DNA of 64,000 nt. Source: Flammula alnicola. Lineage: Eukaryota > Basidiomycota > Agaricomycetes > Agaricales > Strophariaceae. Both the position numbers and the translations under genes were made by a program. This document shows positions 10,848-22,011 of this stretch, piece by piece. The notes beneath the pieces are model-generated. The model made no database searches. It saw only the letters and a list, made by a program, of their open reading frames with translations, and had not been told where the DNA came from. The stretch lies in contig JADNRV010000091.1 of NCBI GenBank assembly GCA_015499995.1, forward strand, positions 62,001 through 126,000. Direction: 5' to 3'. Positions within the stretch are counted from its first letter, which is position 1; each line of letters starts with the position of its first letter.

Positions 10848-13551
10848 TTAGGCGGAAGAAGGCTGAGGTTTCCAGCTCTCAAGAAGCAGGTTGGCGGCCT
10901 TGACCAACTTCTCCTCTCCCTCAACGTCTTCGGAGTCCTCGACAACTTGTTGGACAACTGGTATAACAGCCTCCCGAATCTTGGCCAAGGATACACCCGA
11001 CGCGTGTCGTTGGAGTTGAAGGAAGAAAGTGCAGGTATTCACTCTGACTTCGACCGGGAAGTTGACGGGATTGTCGACGTTGCGCAAGACAAAGATGAGC
11101 ATGTCGAGCGCGTGGCGTGGTACGGGCAAGCCATCGTTCCGTGAGGACGGTGTGGGTAAGGATGAAGCCACTTCAATGCTTGCTGATGGAGATAGAGGCG
11201 CCTCCCCGTTAAGTGGTACGGTAAGGGCGTCAACCACAAGTGGCCCTGATCAGAATAATGACATGCGCCTCAGCGAAAGAATGGTAGAAGAAAAGTCAAG
11301 CGTACCGCCTAGTTTATGTGTGGACAGCAAACTGATAGCAACAATGCCTTCGTTCACCAAGATCGGATATTTGTTACTTCGCGCTATAAGGCCAGTGAGG
11401 ATTGTTGCACATTCCGGCGTGAGCAGAATGGAGATGCATTGATCTCTTTTCTTCTGTCTGTCGTCGGAAGCATCGAGCGTGCGTTCACTGAACCATAAAG
11501 TCTTCACCACGTTAACAAGCACACGAGACCCTTCGCTTTTAATGGAAACTGAGTCCGAGCGCTTAATCAAAGCAAGAATCTGGGAGAGCCCAGTCGGGCG
11601 ATTCTTGTCGTTCGGAAGGACGAGTGCAAATGTGTGATCCACTGGAGGGGTTCCAAGCTTAGCGAACGGGTAGAAAGAAGGCAATGTGGATTATACACAC
11701 GACTGGCGTTGCACATATGCTTGGCGACTCCAATGGCGCTTAACTGTATCACGTCGGCCATCGCATCGCTCTTTTCATCCCATATACCGCTTGCAGCAAT
11801 GCGCTCAAGAATTCCTACTTCCGCTAGAGACGTAGGAATTATCGGGGATAGTTTGGAAAACTGCGAAAGATGTTTGAGCAATCCAAGAATTCCATGCTTC
11901 AGTTTGATGTCTGTTGAAGGTGATATGAAGTGAAGGGAGGAAAGAATTGGTGCAAGAGAGTAAGGTGGCGAGAGCAGAGCCGCCGCAATGTTCACTGGGT
12001 GTGTATGATGAGAAACTTGTCAGTGCATAATATGATTTGTCGCCCACCTTTTCTAACAAGGTTCCCTAGCGAAAGACTGGCGCAAATAGCCATATCGTCT
12101 CTGTAACTTCCGCTTCTGGCTTCTACGGTCTCAATATATCCTTTTATCCACTGAACAAACCTCTCAACGAAAAGTCCGCCAGGATGCGCAGGATCGCTGT
12201 CATTCCACAATACATCCTCGTTCTTTTCTTCTCCGAATACCTCGACTACTGATTTGATGAGGGCTGCTTTGCAAATGTCAAACGCCTTTTCCTTGTTCTT
12301 TCTGTCGGCGTCATCGAAAATGGGACTTTTCCAGAGGGGAGGGTAAGCACCATATTCGATAAAGTGCAATATCGTGGTAAGGCAAGGGACGGCTTTAGTG
12401 TCTTCAGGGTAGCAAGAGGCGCGCGCTAACTCGAGACGGAAGTCTTCGACATCGAGCGATAGTGATTCGATCAAAGTGCACGACTCTTCCAGGAAATCGA
12501 AGTCGGTCTGTACCAGGTTGTCGAACATATCAGAGTCCCAGTCAGCCAAGGGAGAACTTTCCGCTGGTTGTGGAGGACAGAATTTCAGCAGAGGGGCGGT
12601 AATCCATGGTAGGACATCGGGGTTGATTATCTGTAAACCTAAAAGAACGCGTTGGACACAATAATTGGACAACATTGGGAGGGAGACTTACTTTCGTCTT
12701 GGCCATCTTTAAGCGCAGACATTGTTCTCCACGCCCAATTGGAGATTCCACTTCGAAGATCCCATTCTTCAATGAACGCGTCTTTGGATGGATCATTGAC
12801 ATATGATATCCAAGCAGTGGGGGGATATAGCGTAGACGATAACTTTATAATTGTCAAAGCAGCTTCCAAAGAAGTCAGGCGAAACTTCACGAGGTCTATA
12901 TTTAGGGGCAATTAGGGTTATAAAAGACCAAAAGGCGAGTATATGTCATTGACTTACCAAATCCAATACTCGCATTCAAAAGGAGGCCGATTGAAGTTCG
13001 CACGATCTTGAGATGAGGGATAGACAAGGGCAAGGGTTTCGCATTTGGGGGGGATGGAATGGATTCTGCATAGCCCTCTAGGATAGCCATCACGGACTGC
13101 GGAAATCCAACTTCCAGAAGCGCAGCACGATTCTCATCTTGCATTCGAAGTCAGTAAATCGGTGCAGAAGAGCGGGCGTCTACTGACTGTGGTCCATGCA
13201 GAAATTAGCGCCGACGCGCAATATCTCGAGTACAGCTCCCGTTCTATTGTCATCTGGAATATGACACCCATGCAAGCCCAATGATAAAAGGGAGGTTAAG
13301 GTTTGGGGAAGTTCTGTCTTGCCAAGAATCGTGTGGTTGTCCACTGGGAAACATTATTATGAAATAGTCTTCAGATTGCGCCAGTCAGACGACGTACCTG
13401 GTGCATTTCTTACGCGTAGGTGGTTCGCGAGTTCCCTGGAGGTCGTCTCTACAGTGGCCCAAGACTGGTCCGCATCCGTTTTGCGGATTGAGGCAGCGAG
13501 GTCATGAAGAAGACGCTCGAGGGGGATAAGATCGATCGAAACTTCGGTCAT
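10848..13551 (-). CDS. SmgGDS (RAP1GDS1)-like armadillo-repeat protein
   Basis: Armadillo/HEAT-type helical repeat protein resembling Rap1 GTPase-GDP dissociation stimulator 1, which chaperones or exchanges small GTPases with polybasic tails. The start MTEVSIDLIPLERLLHDLA opens a helical region. Repeats with the family pattern include LTIIKLSSTLYPPTAW, DMAICASLSLGNLVR and NVVKTLWFSERTLDASDD. The C-terminal block reads LTGLIARSNKYPILVNEG and IVAISLLSTHKL, and the protein ends LLLESWKPQPSSA. About eight introns are visible. It is divergent from the OTUD6 gene over 280 bases. The repeat fold is clear. The SmgGDS assignment rests on the C-terminal repeat pattern and overall arrangement, so it is moderate. 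Confidence 0.65.
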
Positions 13552-13831
13552 AAATCTAAGCTAGGTGTTGTAGGCTTTGCGACTCAAGACAGAGAATAGT
13601 CGTAAGGCGTAGCTCAGAGGAGCCGGGGGAAACGACGCAGAGAGAATGGTGCTATATAATGAAATACTAAGAACAGTTTCTTCCGCAACCCAAGGCAAGT
13701 CATTCAAGAATGTTTGCAGTTGTGGCGGTCGCAATTCAGGTGATCATGAATCACGGCACAGCCGATAAGATAAGATTCCAATGATGACCTTACTCGTTTT
13801 TCAAATACGCTTCTTCTCCACGACTCCAACC

Positions 13832-14850
13832 ATGGCTAAAAGGAACAAACTCAAGAAAATGACGTCTCCTCCACAGACAACAGCATCCACAGCACCGATC
13901 ATGGGTCAAGACGATGAAAACTTGATGAACGACCTCCTCGCACAACTTGATTCTCGAGATCAGACCGTCCAGAAAGAGTCTGCACACCTGATCAACGACT
14001 TGAACACTGAGCAAGACGCAACAAAATTAGAAGCAAGCGAAAAGAAAGACCCGAAGAGCCGTTTCAAAGCCCGGCAGGTCTGTCTTCACAACAGCAGTGT
14101 TCACTAACTTTATTAATTTTGCTTCATCAGGCCAGAAAAGCGGCTATGCTCACACAGACTTATTCACCCGATGACCCAGCTACGCAAGCAAGGCTTGAAA
14201 AGGAAGCCAAAGACGAGGAAGACGCTATTCGGAGAATATGTAAAAACCTGTTATTGGAAGTATATGAGGTATGTTGTGTATGTCGTCTCGATCAATACGC
14301 CGCCCTTTGATGCTAGTGCTTTCCAGATCAATCCTGACGGACATTGCCTCTTCTCTGCAGTGGCCGACCAGCTGGCTCTACTCGGAATACTCCCTGCCGA
14401 CCAGGCCAGTTACGCTAACCTCAGGACTGCAGCTGCTAATTTCATCCACTCTCACCCCGATGAATTCCTCCCATTCCTTCCATCTGCCGGTGGAGAAGAT
14501 GGCGAGGGCGCTCTCGACGCGGGACTGATGACTCGGGAGCAATTTGATGACTATTGTACATCGGTTCGAGACACAGCTACGTGGGGCGGTGAACCGGAGA
14601 TTGTTGCTCTAAGCCGTGCTTTTAATATACCCATCCACGTTGTTCAAGGCGGACAACCTCCAATAGTCATGCATGACCCGGCAAGAGGACGGAGTGAGCA
14701 TGATGTCAACGCCCAGCGGATCGTCAGGATAAGCTACCATCGTAAACTTTACGGTCTAGGAGAGGTAAGTGTATGCACGATTCCCTTTGCGCTTCCTAAT
14801 AGTCAAATTTCCAGCATTACAACTCACTACGCCCCAGACGGCAAGTGTGA
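13832..14850 (+). CDS. OTU-domain deubiquitinase, OTUD6/OTU2-like
   Basis: Cysteine protease predicted to remove ubiquitin, as OTUD6B and yeast Otu2 do on ribosome-associated substrates. The N-terminal half is charged and helical (KNKLKKM; LARLEKEAKDEEDAIRRI region). The OTU domain begins EINPDGHCLFSAVADQL with catalytic Asp and Cys in DGHC, and ends ISYHRKLYGLGEHYNSL with the catalytic His. Two introns interrupt the N-terminal half, one lies before the catalytic Asp-Gly, and the last exon encodes only HYNSLRPRRQV. I chose the Met at 13832 (CCAACCATGGCT, good context), equivalent to family starts. An in-frame Met at 13781 would add 17 residues that look like a mitochondrial leader. Confidence 0.9.
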
Positions 14851-14978
14851 ATTACGCAGGATCTCGAAGGGGAGACGATACACAATGTAACATACCTTGC
14901 GATAATCTGACACTATATATACCTTTACATAAATCGTTTACATACAACTTAAATTGAGCAAAATGAATGCAAAATACT

Positions 14979-17631
14979 CTAAAACAAGAGATCATCCTCC
15001 TCATTCGGTCTTCCTCCACGAGTACTGGCTGCCATCGGCCGTGGCTCATCGGCCGTATAGGTGCCAAACGCACCATCCAGGTTGGAGTAGGGATCACGCT
15101 CTGCCGTCCCTATCGGTTCAGCACTATCATCGTCTTGGTCTTGGTCTGATCCACCATCTTCGCCCTCGTCGTCTCCATTCAGATGAGATGGTTTTGGCTC
15201 TACAGGCGGAGCAGGTAGATCGACACCTTCATCGACGGCTTCAGGTGCTGATGCGCGAGGTTCGTTTGGCCCAGGCCCGGGAACACTGATGATGCCCGAT
15301 GGAAGTTGAACAGGAGCCAGTGGGATAAGAACAGCACGGGAATGGGCATTGAGTGCCGGACTATCAGTCAGTGCCTTGCCCGTGGCATTTCGAATAAATG
15401 TCTGTGAAAATAAAAATAATGGATATAGAAGTAAATTAGAGATCAAGAATAACCGCACCTCAGGATTCTTGTGATAAATACTGCCCAAAGTCCCTGTATG
15501 AAGCAGAAGTTGATCGAGTGCTCCTCTGTCCATCCTATCTGAATCCGTCGTTATTGCAGGCTTCTCCGCTAACACCACCTCTCCGCAGCAGCAGGATTTA
15601 TGGCCAGCATCCGCCAGTACATGAACCCCCTGTCTCGCAAGTCCGGGTTGTCGATTTCCTCAGTTGCCCATTTCAAGACTTTGTGCACCAGTTCCTTCGC
15701 CCTGTCAGAATTAGACTTATAGATGAACATTTTTACGGATGCTGTGAGAAGCGCGAGTTGAACCTGATTTCAGAGTGTTTAGTAACGCATAATCACAGCA
15801 GCAAACATTTTACCTCCACGCTTTCTTCCAAGAACGTATATAATAGATCGTCTAGTAGTTCTTCGGCGTTATCTATCCTGTTAGCAAACTGTCCGATTAT
15901 CCACACCATGGCGGCCTTGGATTCCGGTTCATCCAAAGAATCAAGGTTCTCGCAGAGAGTGGGGATGATTCCCTCGTATTTTCCCGGATAACGTCGGAAG
16001 ACATCCTTGATGACAATGACAGCCTCTTGAACAACATAGGTAACTTTCGTCTCAATGAGTTGTAGCAGGGATTGGATGCAATTGTCTGCCGCCGCCTCGA
16101 CTTTGATAGCCAAACGACCAATCGAACGAACTGCCTTTCTGACGAAGTCGATGTCGACCTCAGAGGCGTATCTGCAGACAACGGGATTAGCGAAAGTCTA
16201 AGTCATTAGAAAATTTAGTTACTCCTGAAGCTCTGCCAAAACCTCGGTCGCATTTTCAGCACGCGCCAAACGATACATGATCTCCAGCTTGGCGAGCTTG
16301 ACATATATCGGATCGTTGTATTTGCAGAAGAAGACTCTGACATCGTTCTTTAAGACCGCCGGCCGCCGTTGGATTATAAGGAGGATATTTCTCAGAGCGA
16401 CGTATTGCACTTCCGGTCCAGAAGATAGCAAGGTAACTGCGGTCATGTTAATAATTGGACATAAATCGTATGGCGAAAAGACAAACCTAGAGGTGGGCCC
16501 ATTTTCTTACAACAGTAGTCCATTAAACGACGATTTTCCATGTAGTTCATGAGATATAGCAGAACTTTGATTGTTGTGAGAACGACGGCAGAGTTAGCAT
16601 GCTGCAGCTGGACAATAATTCGTTCTGCCATTGTTTCCGCATCTGAGTGCCTTTGTGGAACGTATCGCAACAGCGAGTCCAATATATAGATCTGCCCCCA
16701 TCTTCTCTCGACTTGAGGATTGTGCGAATCTGGATAAGAACGACGACTTACTCTGAACTCTCTCCAAGAGCCGCAAGGAGCTTGTTCGCTGTTGTTAGGT
16801 TCAGCTTGAAGATTACACCATCCTGCCTGTCACCTATTTCCGACAAGGCTGCTACTGCATTTGCCACGACTGTCGCGTTGCTATCCAGCATAAGGTCGCG
16901 CAGCATCTCCACAAACCCACCCTTCTCAGCTCTTCGAGGGTCGGCGCTATATAGCTTCGCCACACATATAGCAGCTGTCTTTCGGACATATGCATCGCGG
17001 TCCTTGAGACAGTGCCGTAGATTCTCGGTCAATGCATCGGTCACGACGGGAATGGGTATATATGACATTGTTCGAATAGCCAGGGCGCGGATGAGGGGGT
17101 TGCGATCACCACAATCCTAGGGAATAAATGACGAGATTGGGAACTCCAATCAGATGGACAACTAAGAGGACTTGCCTGAAGAAAGTTTGGGATGACAAGG
17201 TGTATTTGGTCGGGTCGTGATCTTCCATAGCTAACGAGGAAGAGATAGACCACTGATCCTAGTCAGAATGGTTTCGAATTCAAAGAACATGGCACTCACT
17301 CTTCTTGATTTCGAGCAGCGGAGTTCCCAAACACTGGACGACATCCGTGAATAAAGGGGACACTTAAGACGTGTATAACTGAGCTTATATCCTCAGATGG
17401 AATTGATTCTACCAACTATCATTGCCCATAGTGATGTTTGCAACGATCTTCTTCAAGACTGTTTTTCTCTTGACAAACTTCTTGTCCTTCGTTTCCGCTG
17501 CTTGTAGGTCTGCGCGGAATTCCTGGATCGTGATGTAAGTGGGACGCGCAAAACCAGAAGTTACGCGGACATGAACGGACCTCAATCTTTCCCCGAGTGA
17601 AGAACTTCGCATCCTGTCCTGGTTGTGCCAT
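14979..17631 (-). CDS. APL2: AP-1 clathrin adaptor complex subunit beta (beta-adaptin)
   Basis: Large beta subunit of a clathrin adaptor at the trans-Golgi or endosome. Start [19 protein letters not shown]; then [18 protein letters not shown], the expected N-terminal beta-adaptin block. The trunk includes [85 protein letters not shown] and [11 protein letters not shown]. After the trunk comes a Pro/Asp-rich hinge ending NEEDDLLF. There is no C-terminal ear (appendage) domain, so it is shorter than animal beta-adaptins and closer to yeast Apl2. About eight introns. The AP-1 versus AP-2 choice is by similarity and not certain. Confidence 0.88.
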
Positions 17632-17737
17632 TGCAGCGCGCTGCGAATATCCTGGAGGGCGTAACCAGAGCGAGTAAGATGAAGTTGGTCGTGCACAATT
17701 ACAAATTCGGTCTCTGATCGCATGCCTTGAACATGAT

Positions 17738-19001
17738 TTGCACCGTAAACCATTATTTGTCGCCGCTGGCCAATCAACGCCCTTCATTCCGTCTCTTCCA
17801 AGTTCTACCCCAATGTCCTCTGGCTGCGTACCCAGAGCATCTATAGACGCGTCTCGACATGGAACGATCGATACTGAACTCAAGTCTCTAAAATTACTTT
17901 CTCGGCGACTCCAGTCTACTCTGACGATCCAGGCGACGGAACTGCAAATTCTCCACAGGTTATATTACAAGAATAAAAACCAGCACCGTGGATCTCTCTT
18001 CTGGCGGAATGTCGCTGAACTGCGACGGTATCTGGAAAGAGTCGACAACTTAAACTTGCAGGACTCGACTAGTGCTCTTCGTTACGCGTTCTATAATTCA
18101 ACAGAAAAGTACGGCTACAGAAACACTTTCTGTGTGACAAATTTTTGAAATTCCCTTTTTCCCAAAGTACAAATTCTACCAGAGGCCCATGGACCCATTT
18201 TCCAGATGAAAAGAACCTCTCTAGCTATGCAAAACAATGTCAAACTGGCCTGAAATTATTGGAGAAGGTTCTCTGCAGTCGATCTTTATGCACGGCCGAT
18301 TCTTACGCCTTGGATTTTTAGATGTCTGAAGTATGCTTAACGGCTTATAGGTCAGTAGCAGCCTTCGAATAAGGTGTCTCGAGGATTAAGATCTTATAGG
18401 TCCTTCCATCGTTCGCTTCAATCAGCAGCTTTCCTTCAAATCCTTTTGATGTTCGTAGCGATATCCTCGAGGATGCGAATGTTGTCCCTGGAATTACAGG
18501 AAATACTGAGGCAGATACTCTCATGCGCGAACCGACTTCTTGTCGTGCTTTCTGTATATACCATCTCTCCTGAATTTATAATGACACCACTAACATTTAT
18601 TCGAAACCAACAGGCAACCAGCGGAGAAGCGTTGGGGCTGTCCAACAGCACATCCTTCCTTCAGGCTGCTCAGGATGTAGATCTGGAGATGGCTGATGTA
18701 GATCTGGGTCCGAGCGTGAACCTTGTACGACGTGAAACTCCCCAACCAGTTTCAAAAGCCTCTCGCCAGTCAAGCCAAAACGAGAATACGACCTCATCGA
18801 CGTCCTGTAAGTTATTATGCTTTGACGGAGAAGAATCTTACTCAATGGCTACCTCCAGCACGAATTATTGTTGAACGAATAGAATCCAGCAAATCGCGCA
18901 AGGGCTCTGAGCAGCCCAAGCAAGCGTATGAGAGTGTCTCCGTCCCAAAGAAAAAGAAACGTAGACCAAAGAATGAAATAGACGAAATTTTCGGCTTTTA
19001 G
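17738..19001 (+). CDS. Nepro/RMP1-like nucleolar protein (RNase MRP-associated domain)
   Basis: Likely nucleolar RNA-binding protein. The N-terminal helical block LQILHRLYYKNKNQHRG, then SLFWRNVAELRRYLERV, matches the domain shared by Nepro (nucleolus and neural progenitor protein) and the RNase MRP protein Rmp1. Exons then read GPWTHFPDEKNLSSYAKQC, FLQILLMFVAISSRMRMLSL, LSATSGEALGLSNSTSF, and the basic tail VSVPKKKKRRPKNEIDEIFGF before the stop, a typical nucleolar-protein ending. Three introns are well supported, including GTAAGT just before the last exon. The junction between about 18285 and 18400 is unresolved. Start 17738 is the first Met; 17813 (MSSGCVP) is an alternative. It is divergent from AP-1 beta by 106 bases. 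Confidence 0.7.
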
Positions 19002-19420
19002 ATCCAACTAGAATTATGTATGAGGTCCATGTGCACTTCAACTGCTTATTCTTAGGAAGTAGTGACGATGTAATGCAGTCAATTTGTTCATCTTGATTTC
19101 TGGACTCTCTTACGCAAGGTTCATATTTTGTAATGATACTTTTCTCCGATACGGTGTCAAACCACAGTTGTATTTTAAGGACCTAACACAATGGGGTTGC
19201 AACAACGCAGTGGAAAGTGATGCTCTTCCTGTAGCCGCAAGCGAAACTACTAAAGTAAATGGTAAAAAGTGAGTAAAAAAGATGAGAAAACCCAAATAAG
19301 CAGTTAAAATAGCAGCAGGTATTCGTTGAAAATTGTCCGACAAAAATAGGTATACGGTGAAATGTAATTATTCTACGAAGGTCCGAGGTCCGTCATTATA
19401 CTCTGAGCTCAACAAATGCA
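19002..19420. other. Convergent intergenic region
   Basis: These 419 bases separate the 3' ends of the Nepro-like and cupredoxin genes. The sequence is AT-rich, consistent with two 3' untranslated regions. No gene seen. Confidence 0.5.
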
Positions 19421-21007
19421 TTACATCATCATGAGGGTGGCGACGGCAGCGACAAGGCCGACAGCGACCTTGGATGACGAGATGGAGAGAGCACCGCTAT
19501 TTGCGGCGGCAGCGGTTGTCGACGCAGCAGGCGAGGACGCAGCAGCAGCAGCAGCGGAGGCGACTGCGGGGGTGGCGGAAGCGCTGGCCGAGGCGGGGGC
19601 TGCGTTGCTGAGGACGGCACTGAGATCCTGGGGGATCATCAGAGGAGTGGATCCAGATGCGCCGAGGTTGACAGATCCATCGTCCTGGAGAACCTCGGGG
19701 TTGGCAGCGAGGAAGTTACGGGTGTACAGGACATTCTCAGCAACGTATTGGTGAGACCATTCTGGAAGGGTCGCCAAGTCGATGTTCTTTCCCCAGCTGG
19801 CAGCATTGCTGTTGTTGGCGGTTTGAGTTTGAGTGTAAGCGGCATAACCCATAACATCAGAGTTCTAAAACAGCGTTATCAGTTATTTTTACGAAAAATT
19901 TTATTAACAGATGTCCTACGTTGGCAGCAATGGATTGCATCATGCCGGAGACCGAGGTTGGGGCCTGGAAAGCGTTAGGAGGGTTGCTAAACACGATCGG
20001 ATTAATCAGCTGAAGACAAGGAAATCAAGAAAAGATGGGACTGACATGATACCGAACATTCCCTTTTGACAGTGAGTGGGAGTACCGCAGTAGAAGAAGG
20101 TAGGGTTGGTGTCGTTGACAACCTGGGTGACTAATGTAATTTTAGCATGGCAAAGCAGATGTGTAATGTAGCAAATCGACGTACAGACGAAGCCCAGGTT
20201 CTGTTCGCCCGACGAGAATGGTGTATCCAGGGTCTTGTTGCATGGCGTAAGCTCAGAGGACTTGGTGACGGTGTGGTTGTTGGCACCCCACATGAACTGG
20301 ATGGTGTCACCAACGGAGGCGTTCAAGACGAACGGAACGTAGCGGAGAACACCCTGGGTGGGTGCAACAATGACGGTGTGGGTAGCACCAGAACCAGAGC
20401 TAACAGCGTTGGTGACAGTTGGCGGCGGCGTATAGGTAGCAGGAAGACCACCATATGAAGCCATGCATTCTTTAGGATACCGTCAACACTGGGCATTCAG
20501 GGAAACTTGGAAAAACCACGTACGTTGAACACAGTCGTTGTAACCTGAGTTGCCCCAGTTCGAGTTACCAGAGCCGTAAGACGGGGTAGAGGACGATTGC
20601 CACGCAGACGTTGTGGTGGTGGAACCTTGCCAAGAGTTGCCGCCAGAGCCGTAACTGCTGCCAGAGCCGGAGCTGCTTCCAGAGCCGTAGCTGCTGCCAG
20701 AGCTCATGCTGCTGTCGCTGGAGCCGTAGCTGCTGCTACCCGAGCTCATGCTGCTGTCGCTCATCATGCTGCCGCTGCTGCTGCTGGACGAGGCAGTTGC
20801 CCTAACGACATATTCTCGTCAGCAACAATTTATTTAAAGATATAGAAGTCAAGCTACTTACGAGGCACCAGCAGTGTCAGTGATGGGAGTTCCATTAGGG
20901 GCCGAAACTGCAGGCTCGTTGATAGAACTGTCGGGACGAGGGAGTGCATTGGCAACGCCAGAAAGAAGGCCCAAGGAGGCAACGAGGTAAGGAGTGAAGT
21001 GGACCAT
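19421..21007 (-). CDS. Secreted Ser/Gly-rich cupredoxin with probable GPI anchor
   Basis: Extracellular blue-copper-fold protein of a kind common in basidiomycete cell walls. The N-terminus MVHFTPYLVASLGLLSGVANA is a signal peptide. A Ser/Gly/Tyr-rich low-complexity stretch follows (SDSSMSSGSS units). The cupredoxin domain starts at THTVIVAPTQGVLRYVPF. Its copper ligands appear complete: His in GANNHTVTKS, then Cys, His and Met in FFYCGTPTHCQKGMFG. After further N-glycosylation-type sequons comes an Ala/Ser-rich linker, ending in the hydrophobic tail SKVAVGLVAAVATLMMM, a likely GPI-attachment signal. About four to five introns. Function (electron transfer, copper binding or wall structure) is not known from the sequence. 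Confidence 0.88.
20640..20790 (-). repeat. Ser/Gly low-complexity coding repeat
   Basis: GCT/GCC-rich imperfect triplet repeat within the cupredoxin gene. It encodes repeated SSMSSGSS(S)YGS units, with two near-identical copies of a Ser-Met-Ser-Ser-Gly module. Such tracts can vary in length between strains. Confidence 0.75.
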
Positions 21008-22011
21008 GATGGAATATCGAAAAGACCGTGCAAGTGTTTTTGTCGAAAAACGAAGTGAATATGAACCTCCCTGAGGACTGCTACTTTAAATCTCTGTCAA
21101 AGAGGATGATCTAGGAGAGAGAAAAATTGGTACAAGAGACGACAAAGCTAATGGCAATGAACTCACCTCGAATGAACGAAAGATTGACGGGTCGAAGATC
21201 AACTCGACGAAAAGGAGGGGAAAAGAACGAAAGAATGAAGGAGACGAAAAGAGGCGGTCAAAAGGAAGGGTGAGGATCAGCATTCGAGGGGAGGTATTTA
21301 TCCTGGCAGGCTCCCGCAGTGCGAAAAACCGTCATGGTAACAGCATGATGGAGGGTATAACATAACTGATCGATGTGTGTTCCACTCCCGTGGTTCACAG
21401 ACATTCCGTTGGTCCAATCATGATTCTGAGCTGATGTCGACTGAATCTTGCATCGTCTGACATTGCAACCAACAAACCGCACTGATAACATGCCGAGCGA
21501 ATCCCTACGACATAAAACATAACTGTTCAGCAACTTTCCGGTCCTTGTGTGCTTCACCTTGACTTGACACTCTGAACGGTACCACAGCGATCACTATTGG
21601 ATCACTAAGCTGCGATGGGCAGTTCGGGCTGGTTACCACCTCCGGATATTCTTGGCTCAAAATAACCTCGTTCCGTTCTATATATAGAACATTTATATCG
21701 TTGGTGCCAAGTGGCCAATCAGCTTGAGCGGAAATCTGCTTGTAAAAAACGAGGGACGTCTTTGTGGAAAAAGATATTTTTATACATATGTTGTGTGTTC
21801 CAGATGCAATAATTTTATGTAACCCGTTGGATGCTACCTATAATTATTTCAACGGTTGAACCTTTCTTCTGTGTGCATGTGAACTGTCATCTCCCTATCA
21901 CATCAAAGATGAAGTTAACCGTTGATGAGGTTACTCAACGTTCAAAAAATAGTCCTGCTTCAAGATGACATAAAACTTCAATTCCTCCATGCGTAGCCGG
22001 ATATGTAGTCA
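21008..22011. other. Intergenic region upstream of the cupredoxin gene
   Basis: About 1 kb between the cupredoxin start and the 3' end of the Mso1-like gene. Short minus-strand open frames (21086-21557) carry no conserved motif. A perfect 16-base AT-rich palindrome lies at 21675-21690. The rest is unremarkable. Confidence 0.5.

Noticed and set aside
13600..13660. tRNA-like D-arm word (GTAGCTCAGAGG) near 13608
   Set aside because: No anticodon stem, T-loop (GGTTCGA) or acceptor pairing follows; it lies in the divergent SmgGDS/OTUD6 promoter.
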